Shown: positions 1 through 5,996 of the stretch, one piece after another
How positions within the stretch are numbered: position 1 is the stretch's first letter
Layout of the letters: every line of letters begins with the position of its first letter
DNA from: Desulfotomaculum sp.
Lineage (GTDB): Bacteria; Bacillota; Desulfotomaculia; Desulfotomaculales; Nap2-2B
DNA length: 6,046 nucleotides
Direction: 5' to 3'
Assembly (NCBI GenBank): GCA_003445555.1
Contig: DMDI01000110.1
Location: forward strand, 1-6,046
The notes under the pieces: model-generated
Seen by the model: the letters and a program-made list of their open reading frames with translations, nothing else
What the model was told of the DNA's origin: nothing
Database searches by the model: none
Made by a program: the position numbers and the translations under genes

Positions 1-472
1 CTAAAGGCAGCACAGCTTGGGCCAAATTAAAGGCCTCGCCCAACCGGCTGGCCTCATCACTGGGAGCGGTGGCCGTTTTTAAAAAATTAGGAACAGATGA
101 AGGGAACTCTTCCACCAGCGGTTTTTGACCAAAAGAAATAACCCCGGCCAGTTCAGAAGGCGGCTTCTTTTGCAGGGCGGCGCGAACCCACTCTTCCCCC
201 TGGCTTTTAACTGTCCTGACGCTGGCAGATACATCCAGAGCAAAAATCACCGCCTGCCGCCGGATGACGCTTACCTTATGCGTACCGGCCAGTCCCGCCA
301 CAATTAGGCTTAAAACTACCAGCCGGATGAGCAAATTTTTAAGTTCCTTGGACCAAAGGGGGCCGCCAACCCGGCGGGCTATTTTAAGCCAGGGGAGGCG
401 TAAGTAACCGATAATAATTAGAGCCGGTAGTAAAATCAGCCACCACCAAGGGCTGGTAAAACTAACGCCCAC
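1..472 (-). CDS. BatA/BatB-like membrane-anchored VWA-domain protein, C-terminal part outside window
   Basis: Partial gene: 157 codons are visible before the window edge. The protein opens with a hydrophobic segment at about residues 9-24, a short basic stretch, a second hydrophobic segment at about 47-63, and then the start of a VWA domain whose metal-ion-dependent adhesion site (MIDAS) reads DVSAS at residues 80-84. The stretch SDEASRLGEAF at about 138-148 lies where the MIDAS threonine loop normally sits, with serine in place of threonine. The start is GTG at 470-472. The frame has a TAG seven codons upstream, and a GGGGGG tract at 482-487 gives a 9-base spacing. The first 11 bases overlap the end of the preceding VWA gene, so coupled translation is likely. 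By family knowledge such proteins often accompany MoxR AAA+ ATPases and DUF58 proteins and are thought to act in envelope-associated complex assembly or chaperoning; neither partner is visible here. The VWA call is firm, the exact role unknown. Confidence 0.85.
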   Translation of the reverse strand, partial: MGVSFTSPWWWLILLPALIIIGYLRLPWLKIARRVGGPLWSKELKNLLIRLVVLSLIVAGLAGTHKVSVIRRQAVIFALDVSASVRTVKSQGEEWVRAALQKKPPSELAGVISFGQKPLVEEFPSSVPNFLKTATAPSDEASRLGEAFNLAQAVLPL

Positions 473-2300
473 GGCTGGCCACCCCCCATTCTACCAAAAC
501 GGTTAACAAGGCAAGCAGGGCTAGTCCCTGGGCAAACGGCACCGGGAACGGTTCTTTATCGGCGATTCCCCCTGTCTTTTCTATTCCGGGCGGGATGGCT
601 TTTACCGCCAGGTTTGCTTCCTGCTCCAGGTAGCCATTTACCGCCACCAGGTGGTTTACTTGCTCTTCCTTTAAGGTTTGGATTATCTTGTACAGGCCGG
701 GTTTCACCGGCACCCATGGAGAAGGGGGAAAGGGAGGCGCCAGGTTGGTCGAAGTGTCTTCCGGACCGGTGATGGTGATTTTAACGGCTAAGGGCAAGGC
801 ATTTATTTTTACTTCCTCTCCAGGCGTTACCTGGGTGGTTAGCTCCATTTGCGGGGGTAGTAACCAGTATATTATATTTTGGGTTAAAACGGGAAAGGCC
901 GGCCTAAGCGGTAAATCCGAAGCATTTAAATTAAAACCCAGCACTGCTACCCGCCGGCCTGATTCGCTCCCGTGCGTCATAATTACCCTTTCGGCCCAGG
1001 CAATATCTTTCACCCAATTGTTTTTTGGTTTAACTGTCCGGGCTTTAGCCACGTGCACCTGGGAAAAATCAACGTATGACGTTAAAGAACTCTCCGGGTT
1101 TAAGGTAAGTTTACCGGGCTTTATTTCCTCGCCAACAAATAACTCTTTGATTATTTCTCCTGGCGGGGGGTTAAGAAAAAAAACAGCCCCTGGGGGTAAG
1201 GGTTTACTCAGACCGTCTAAAATAGTAAGGTCATAAGGATACCCTGCCTTGAGCAGGGAAAGATATTTTTCCGGGTTTATCTTATATACTTCCAGGGAAG
1301 GCAGGACGCTTAACATTTTTTCTAAAAACAGATTGCCTTTTGTTACCAAAAGAACCTTCCGCGGCCCGGTTTCCTGGGGGACAGCCCAAATCTGATTGTC
1401 TAAAGGAAAATGGTCCAGGCTATTCTTGGTAAGTTGCAACCGGGCCCTTATGGGCAAGCCGGCCGTTAAATCAGACCAAAGAAGAGAAGTGCTCTTTTCC
1501 GGCGCCAACTGAAAGGCTTTTGGCGGTAAAGTCTTTTCCCCGACGGTAAGCTGGATTCTGCCGGAAGCGGTCTGGTTACTATGGTTTACAACAACGACTA
1601 GCGCGGCCTGACCGGTACCGGTAGGCCGCAGGCTTAAAGAAGCAAGGGCTACGTTAACGGCTTCGGGTGAACCAACCGGCCTAAATTCTAAAGAACCCTT
1701 TTGTTCTTCCAACCCCCTTAGGCCGCCGTCGCTAAGTAAAATCAGGCGGGGCTGGCTTTGCCCGCGGGCCATGGCCCGGGCTAGGGAAAGAGCCGGTCCT
1801 AATTCACCGCTAGAATACGAGGGCTTTAATTCCCGTAAAGCCCGTTTGACTTCGCTGTAGCTGTAACTCTTATTTACTACTACCCTGGGCTGCCGGTCAA
1901 AAACAATCACCGTTAACCGGGCATCCTTTTTCAGTTCCAGTGCCATAGCCTCTATTTCCTTTAAGGCCGCTTCAAAACGTGTTTTTCCCAAATCCGTGGC
2001 CTGCATGCTGGCCGAAGCATCCAGAAGGACAATGGTGTTAGGGGCCGGCCTAGTTAAGTACCAGATTGGTGCAGCCGCTCCCAGGGTGAGCAGGGCGGCG
2101 GCCAGCAGTTGCAGCCAAAGCAAAATATGCGGTTGCAAGCGCTGCCAGGGCCTGGTAGCTTGCTGAGGGCTAATTGACCGCCGCCAAAGAAAAAGGCTGG
2201 GCACAACCTTTTGTTGGCGCCGGGGACGTAAAACGTATAGGAGCAAAATAGCCGGGATACTTAAAGCCAGCCAGAGGGCCTGAGAAAACAGGAAATGCAA
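462..2300 (-). CDS. BatA-type VWA-domain membrane protein (aerotolerance N-terminal domain)
   Basis: A 612-residue protein. Residues 1-83 form the double-transmembrane region typical of the BatA/aerotolerance N-terminal family: FSQALWLALSIPAILLLYVL at about 5-24, a basic loop, and a second span at about 58-80. A VWA domain follows, with MIDAS motif DASAS at 94-98, a loop SSGELGPAL at about 163-171 where threonine is usual, and SDGG at 190-193. The middle and C-terminal thirds look like beta-rich extracytoplasmic domains, and a final hydrophobic helix lies at about 589-608. The start is TTG at 2298-2300, behind AAGAGG at 2310-2315. An ATG eight bases upstream is in another frame and too close to that ribosome binding site. 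The gene is followed by a second VWA gene with 11 bases of overlap, a pairing typical of moxR/DUF58/VWA operons, although moxR and DUF58 are not upstream here. Substrate and partners cannot be read from the sequence. Confidence 0.9.
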   Translation of the reverse strand: MHFLFSQALWLALSIPAILLLYVLRPRRQQKVVPSLFLWRRSISPQQATRPWQRLQPHILLWLQLLAAALLTLGAAAPIWYLTRPAPNTIVLLDASASMQATDLGKTRFEAALKEIEAMALELKKDARLTVIVFDRQPRVVVNKSYSYSEVKRALRELKPSYSSGELGPALSLARAMARGQSQPRLILLSDGGLRGLEEQKGSLEFRPVGSPEAVNVALASLSLRPTGTGQAALVVVVNHSNQTASGRIQLTVGEKTLPPKAFQLAPEKSTSLLWSDLTAGLPIRARLQLTKNSLDHFPLDNQIWAVPQETGPRKVLLVTKGNLFLEKMLSVLPSLEVYKINPEKYLSLLKAGYPYDLTILDGLSKPLPPGAVFFLNPPPGEIIKELFVGEEIKPGKLTLNPESSLTSYVDFSQVHVAKARTVKPKNNWVKDIAWAERVIMTHGSESGRRVAVLGFNLNASDLPLRPAFPVLTQNIIYWLLPPQMELTTQVTPGEEVKINALPLAVKITITGPEDTSTNLAPPFPPSPWVPVKPGLYKIIQTLKEEQVNHLVAVNGYLEQEANLAVKAIPPGIEKTGGIADKEPFPVPFAQGLALLALLTVLVEWGVASRGR

Positions 2301-2309
2301 ATTCCATCG

Positions 2310-2315
2310 CCTCTT
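2310..2315 (-). promoter_or_regulatory. Ribosome binding site deciding the TTG start of the 612-residue VWA gene
   Basis: The minus strand reads AAGAGG here, 9 bases before the TTG at 2300. The resulting N-terminus, MHFLFSQALWLAL, matches the usual opening of BatA-type proteins. The surrounding 2301-2420 gap is AT-rich. I saw no obvious terminator stem after tlyA and only weak promoter-like hexamers, so whether the VWA pair has its own promoter is open. Confidence 0.6.
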
Positions 2316-2420
2316 GACTATTTTTTCGCTACATAGGCTATATATAATAAGACGTAATAATCTTGACTAAGGTTCCCGGTAAATTTTTATTTTTCACTTA
2401 TTAGTTGACCGTAAAAATAG

Positions 2421-3269
2421 CTAGCTTGGCTTAAAATAAAGGTGGGCTTTTTCTACCGTCTCAGCTATTTCTTTTTCCGGCGCTGCCAAATTTGACGCTT
2501 CACAAGTAAACCATACCAGGTATTCAATATTTCCGGCCGGTCCGGTGAGGGGGGAAAAATCCAGTCCTCTCACCCCCCAGCCTAACTCGTTAATCGTGTG
2601 GCATATATTGGTAATAACTTCCCGATGAACCATGGGGTCCTTCACCACCCCCTTTTTGCCTACCTTATGGCGGCCGGCTTCAAATTGGGGTTTAATTAAG
2701 GCTACTCCTTGGGCCGAAGGGGAAAGAAATTTTTCTAAAACAGGCAGAACTTTGGTTAAGGAAATAAAAGAAACATCAATAGTCACAAAATTAACGGGTT
2801 CGTTAATTTTTTCGGGCTTTAAATAACGAATATTTGTTCTTTCCAGTACCACTACCCGGGGATCAACCCGCAGCTTCCAGGCTAACTGGCCGTAGCCAAC
2901 ATCAACCGCAAAAACCAGCTTAGCCCCGTGTTGCAAGGCGCAATCGGTAAAACCGCCGGTTGAAGCACCGACATCCATAATGACCTTGTCTTGCAAATCC
3001 AGCTTAAAATTACGGATAGCCCAGTCTAATTTTAAACCGCCCCTACTAACATAACGCGGCGGGCAAGTAACCTCCAAACAGGCACTATCACCCACCTTGT
3101 AACCGGGCTTATCAATTTTTTGCCCGTTAACCTTTACCTGTCCCGCTATTATGGCCGCCCGGGCAGCCTGGCGGCTGACAAAGTATCCTTTTTCTACTAG
3201 TATTTGATCCAACCTCAGTTTAGTCTCTATCTTTTTAAAACCTACCCGGTGAATAACTTGGCGGGGCAT
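2421..3269 (-). CDS. tlyA: TlyA-family rRNA (cytidine-2'-O)-methyltransferase (YqxC-like), S4 domain
   Basis: A 282-residue protein. Residues about 18-78 are an S4 RNA-binding domain (RLDQILVEKGYFVSRQAARA, then GQVKVNGQKIDKPG). The linker RYVSRGGLKL spans 72-81, followed by an FtsJ/RrmJ-like Rossmann methyltransferase domain. SAM-binding motif I is DVGASTGGFTD at 99-109, with AVDVGYGQL at 121-129, IDVSFISL at 164-171 and LIKPQFEAG at 191-199. K80, D165, K193 and E249 fit the K-D-K-E tetrad of 2'-O-methyltransferases. Mycobacterial TlyA methylates 16S C1409 and 23S C1920; the Firmicutes YqxC homologue is inferred to act likewise on ribosomal RNA. Older hemolysin annotations are a historical label. 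ATG 3267-3269 is the only ATG before the S4 domain, with GGCGGG 7 bases upstream. It gives about 10 residues more than is usual before RLD; an ATA codon sits near the usual start position. It overlaps dxs by 35 bases. Confidence 0.93.
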   Translation of the reverse strand: MPRQVIHRVGFKKIETKLRLDQILVEKGYFVSRQAARAAIIAGQVKVNGQKIDKPGYKVGDSACLEVTCPPRYVSRGGLKLDWAIRNFKLDLQDKVIMDVGASTGGFTDCALQHGAKLVFAVDVGYGQLAWKLRVDPRVVVLERTNIRYLKPEKINEPVNFVTIDVSFISLTKVLPVLEKFLSPSAQGVALIKPQFEAGRHKVGKKGVVKDPMVHREVITNICHTINELGWGVRGLDFSPLTGPAGNIEYLVWFTCEASNLAAPEKEIAETVEKAHLYFKPS

Positions 3270-5154
3270 TAAGTTGCCCGCCGTAGTTTAAAAGGGACTT
3301 TGCCGCAACCACCACCTGGTCAGGGGTTAGGCCGCAAAAAGAAAGCAACGCTTCCCTGCTTCCGTGCGGGATAAATTGCCCCGGCAGACCAAGGCATTTA
3401 ACGGGAATATTAAATAAATTTTTAGCCGCCAAAAGTTCCAGAACGGCGGCCCCAAAGCCGCCGGCTAAAATATTTTCTTCAAGGGTAATTATTTTTTTTG
3501 TCTTTAAGGCGTAAGTAAGAATAGTTTCTTCGTCCAAAGGTTTTATAAAACGGGCGTTAACTACCGCGGCTTCAATCCCCATCCCGGCCAGGTTATTAGC
3601 GGCCTCGGTTGCCACCGGCACCATGCTTCCTGCCGCCAGTAAGGTAAGCTCATCCCCTTCGCGTAAAACCTTGGCTTTCCCGATCGTCAAATTTACCGGC
3701 TTTCCAAGCATAGGTTTACCTTGCCCTGGCCCGCGCGGGTAACGCAAGGCTGCCGGTCCCGGATATTCAAGCGCGGTCTTTAACATATGGCGAAGTTCGT
3801 CTTCGTCCGCCGGGGCCATCACTACCATGTTGGGCATAGACCGCAAGTAGGTGTAGTCGAAAATCCCGTGATGGGTGGCCCCGTCTTCCCCTACCAGGCC
3901 GCCACGGTCAACGGCAAAAGTGACCGGTAAGTTTTGCAAACAAACATCAATCAATATTTGGTCGTAGGCCCGTTGCAGAAAAGTGGAATAAATTGCCACC
4001 ACAGGCTTTAAGCCTCCGGTAGCTAAGCCGGCGCTAAGGGTGACGGCATGTTGTTCCGCAATACCCACGTCAAAAAGACGCCCGGGGAAAGCCTGGGCAA
4101 AATAATTTAAGCCGGTCCCGGAAGCCATTGCCGCGGTGACGGCAACAATTTCTTTTTTTTCCTGGGCTAAGTCAACCAGGGTACGTCCAAAAACTTCGGT
4201 GTAGGAAACATGATTATTCTTGCATTCAGGCTTTTTACCGGTCAGTTCAAGTGGACCTACGCCGTGAAATTTATCGGCCTTGGCCTCGGCCGGCGTATAA
4301 CCTTTTCCTTTCCGGGTCGTCAAGTGAATTAAAACCGGTTTTTTTATTGCTTGGATCTTTCTAAAAAGAGAAACTAATTCTTCCATATCATGACCGTCTA
4401 TAGGTCCGAAATAAGTAAAACCAAGTTCTTCAAAAAACGTTCCCGGCACCATTAGGTGTTTTATGGATTCTTTAAGCCGGTCTCCAATCTTAACCATCTT
4501 AGGGCCTATGGCCGGTAACCGGCGTAATATTTGCTCAATTTCTTCCTTGCGGCGCAAATATTTAGGGTCGGCCCGCAGGCGGCTTAAGTAACTGGACAGG
4601 GCTCCTACGTTAGGAGCAATAGACATCTCGTTATCATTTAAAATTATAATTAAACGCGTTTGTAAGTGCCCGGCGTGATTTAAGGCTTCAAAAGCCATTC
4701 CTCCCGTTAATGCTCCATCACCAATTACCGCAATCACGTGAAATGTTTCTTGATTTAAGTCCCGGGCTAAAGCCAGGCCTAAAGCGGCGGAAATAGAGGT
4801 ACTGCTGTGCCCCGTAGCAAAAGGATCATAGAGACTTTCTCCGGGAGAGGGAAAGCCATTCAGTCCCCCAAATTTTCGCAAAGTATGAAATTTAGTTCTT
4901 CTGCCGGTTAAGAGCTTATGAGTATAGCATTGGTGCCCCACATCCCAAACAATTTTGTCCGCGGGAGTGTTAAAAACATAATGCAAAGCCAGGGTGAGTT
5001 CCACTACCCCTAAGTTAGAAGCCAGATGGCCTCCGTTTTGAGCCACCGTATCAATTATTTCCTGCCTGATTTCCTGGACTAATTGCTGAAGTTGAATTAA
5101 ATTTAGTTTTTTAATGTCCTCAGGAGAATTAATTAACGGTAAAAATTTTCCCAC
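3235..5154 (-). CDS. dxs: 1-deoxy-D-xylulose-5-phosphate synthase
   Basis: A full-length 639-residue enzyme. It condenses pyruvate and glyceraldehyde 3-phosphate, using thiamine diphosphate (ThDP), to make 1-deoxy-D-xylulose 5-phosphate, the first step of the MEP isoprenoid pathway and a precursor for thiamine and pyridoxal; cytoplasmic. Visible signatures: GGHLASNLGVVELT at 41-54 with active-site H43, DVGHQ at 71-75, GHSSTSISAALG at 115-126, the ThDP/Mg motif starting GDGALTGG at 145 with ND at 173-174, FGPIDGHD at 249-256, GIAEQHAV at 364-371 with catalytic E367, DRGGLVGEDGATHHG at 416-430, and RYPRG at 471-475. The C-terminal transketolase domain follows. The start is GTG at 5152-5154: an in-frame TAA lies just upstream, and no ATG, GTG or TTG comes between it and this GTG. 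The purine-rich AGGTAGG sits about 12 bases ahead, somewhat far. About 15 C-terminal residues after NYGG look non-conserved and lie over or near the tlyA overlap. The gene is 44 bases behind the membrane protein gene. Confidence 0.97.
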   Translation of the reverse strand: MGKFLPLINSPEDIKKLNLIQLQQLVQEIRQEIIDTVAQNGGHLASNLGVVELTLALHYVFNTPADKIVWDVGHQCYTHKLLTGRRTKFHTLRKFGGLNGFPSPGESLYDPFATGHSSTSISAALGLALARDLNQETFHVIAVIGDGALTGGMAFEALNHAGHLQTRLIIILNDNEMSIAPNVGALSSYLSRLRADPKYLRRKEEIEQILRRLPAIGPKMVKIGDRLKESIKHLMVPGTFFEELGFTYFGPIDGHDMEELVSLFRKIQAIKKPVLIHLTTRKGKGYTPAEAKADKFHGVGPLELTGKKPECKNNHVSYTEVFGRTLVDLAQEKKEIVAVTAAMASGTGLNYFAQAFPGRLFDVGIAEQHAVTLSAGLATGGLKPVVAIYSTFLQRAYDQILIDVCLQNLPVTFAVDRGGLVGEDGATHHGIFDYTYLRSMPNMVVMAPADEDELRHMLKTALEYPGPAALRYPRGPGQGKPMLGKPVNLTIGKAKVLREGDELTLLAAGSMVPVATEAANNLAGMGIEAAVVNARFIKPLDEETILTYALKTKKIITLEENILAGGFGAAVLELLAAKNLFNIPVKCLGLPGQFIPHGSREALLSFCGLTPDQVVVAAKSLLNYGGQLNAPPSYSPGRF

Positions 5155-5198
5155 CGGGCAGTTTAACCTACCTTTTTAATAATTTTAAAAGCTTCAAA

Positions 5199-5747
5199 TT
5201 AGCGGCGCAACTTTTTTACGGCCGCCAGAAATACTCCGGCCATAAACACAATATCATTTGGCCGGCTTAAGGCTATTTTTTTTCCGGCCGCCTTCCCGCT
5301 TACAATTAACGCCGCAATTAAGCCGGTCATAAGAACACTTGACCAAATCTCGCCAATTCCGGGCCAGGATAAAAGAAGCTGAAAAGCAATAGTAATACCC
5401 AGCGCTCCGCTCAATGTGCCGGCAATATCACCAATCACGTCATTACATATATTAGCCACTTTATCCGCGTTACGGATAAAAAATATTCCTTCTGTTGCCC
5501 CGGCCACTTTATTGGCGGCTTTGGCGTGAAAGGGGGCTTCGGTGGCGGCAGTTACGGCGGTACCTAAAACATCACTTAAAATATTGATCAGGATAAAAAA
5601 AATTAAAAAAATAAAAGATAAAAAAACACCTTTGGAGACCCCGGCTAATGCCTGGGCTAACCAAAACACAACTATAGCTATTAAAAATGAAACCAGACCT
5701 ATAAGTATAATATAGCGGTTAGAAACACTTGACTTACTACTCCGCAA
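5199..5747 (-). CDS. Multi-pass membrane protein of unknown function, upstream of dxs
   Basis: A 182-residue protein I do not recognise with confidence. It has a short basic, serine-rich N-terminus, then hydrophobic segments at about 12-35, 40-63, 105-127 and 134-153, with a possible fifth at 165-178. Between the second and third spans is a striking soluble or re-entrant stretch rich in small and charged residues: ATEAPFHAKAANKVAGATEG at 68-87, then RNADKVANICNDVIGDIAGT at 92-111. Its density of Asp, Asn and His next to membrane spans suggests a functional site rather than a filler loop. The tail KAAGKKIALSRPND faintly recalls the DUF21/CNNM (CorC-like) region, but there is no CBS domain and I do not assign that family. 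The start is TTG at 5745-5747, with AAGAGG at 5758-5763; a TGA upstream closes the frame and no ATG lies between. It is 44 bases before dxs and probably co-transcribed with it. A link to isoprenoid metabolism is possible only by position. Confidence 0.8.
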   Translation of the reverse strand: MRSSKSSVSNRYIILIGLVSFLIAIVVFWLAQALAGVSKGVFLSFIFLIFFILINILSDVLGTAVTAATEAPFHAKAANKVAGATEGIFFIRNADKVANICNDVIGDIAGTLSGALGITIAFQLLLSWPGIGEIWSSVLMTGLIAALIVSGKAAGKKIALSRPNDIVFMAGVFLAAVKKLRR

Positions 5748-5757
5748 AAATAATATA

Positions 5758-5763
5758 CCTCTT
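5758..5763 (-). promoter_or_regulatory. Ribosome binding site for the TTG start of the membrane protein gene
   Basis: The minus strand reads AAGAGG, 10 bases before the TTG at 5747, and this supports that start. It lies only 6 bases past the foot of the bulged hairpin at 5770-5803, so the hairpin would form the 5' leader of this gene if transcription comes from the hicA side. Confidence 0.55.
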
Positions 5764-5769
5764 GTTTGA

Positions 5770-5803
5770 GCTCAGCGACGGCGGTTATGCCGTCCGCTGC
5801 AGC
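5770..5803 (-). other. Bulged hairpin resembling the core of an integron attC site
   Basis: This imperfect palindrome forms 14 base pairs: 5770-5782 with 5789-5803, a loop at 5783-5788, and two unpaired bases at 5794 and 5800, both on the same arm. On the minus strand it directly follows the hicA stop codon, reading TAACAATTCGCTGCAGCGGA. A TAAC start just after a cassette gene, a strongly paired core and two extrahelical bases on one side are features of attC sites, and toxin-antitoxin genes are common cassette cargo (family knowledge). Against this, the far end reads CTCAAACAAGAGG and lacks the GTTRRRY box that should pair with the TAAC side. No integrase and no second site are visible. No run of T follows, so a simple intrinsic terminator is unlikely. 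It may be an attC remnant or an unrelated repeat. Confidence 0.4.
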
Positions 5804-5809
5804 GAATTG

Positions 5810-5996
5810 TTATGGCTCCGGTATTGCAAGATCTTTGCAAATTTTGTTTGCCAGGTTCTCATCAATTTCTCGATGGCGAGGAACAGTGGACACCTTCTTT
5901 TCTCTCCTGTTAACATATACCGTGTGATTTCCACCTTCGCGCAAGAATTCGCATCCATGATTTTCTGCATGACGGATAAGATTTATTCGCAGCCAT
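5810..5996 (-). pseudogene. hicA: hicA-like toxin gene with disrupted 5' end, no hicB
   Basis: The minus-strand frame from 5983 to the TAA at 5810 encodes 57 residues: NLIRHAENHGCEFLREGG, NHTVYVNRREKKVSTVPRHR, then EIDENLANKICKDLAIPEP. This is the whole conserved body of a HicA mRNA interferase, a small double-stranded-RNA-binding-like fold, including the GGNHTVY segment with the active-site histidine and the PRHREI-(x)n-KICKDLGIP-type C-terminus. HicA toxins cleave mRNA in the cytoplasm and are normally neutralised by a HicB antitoxin encoded next to them. Here the expected start is broken: ATG at 5994-5996 is one base out of frame, with an apparent extra base at 5993. The HicA frame has no ATG, GTG or TTG between an upstream TAA and residue N1, and no good ribosome binding site. 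No hicB lies downstream, where the membrane gene begins, or on the visible upstream side. It could be a decayed toxin, or an intact gene with a one-base sequence error. Confidence 0.75.

Noticed and set aside
688..1236. Long plus-strand open frame (182 codons) opposite the first VWA gene
   Set aside because: It lies wholly inside the well-supported 612-residue VWA gene on the other strand, and its translation has no recognisable domain; it is a shadow frame.
2314..2348. Plus-strand sigma-A-like promoter (TTGACT with a downstream TATAAT)
   Set aside because: The spacing is 23 bases, too long, and no plus-strand gene follows; it would only run antisense into tlyA.
2355..2386. Minus-strand promoter-like pair TTTACC and TATTAC in front of the VWA genes
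   Set aside because: Each hexamer matches only about four of six consensus positions in AT-rich sequence, so it is not better than chance.
5770..5803. Intrinsic terminator after hicA
   Set aside because: The stem is GC-rich, but it has bulges and is followed by CTCAAACAAG rather than a T-run.
5785..5970. Minus-strand 61-codon frame ending NNSLQRTA
   Set aside because: It is the frame next to HicA on the same strand, and its C-terminus is only a readout of the hairpin sequence. The alternative frame gives full HicA motifs.
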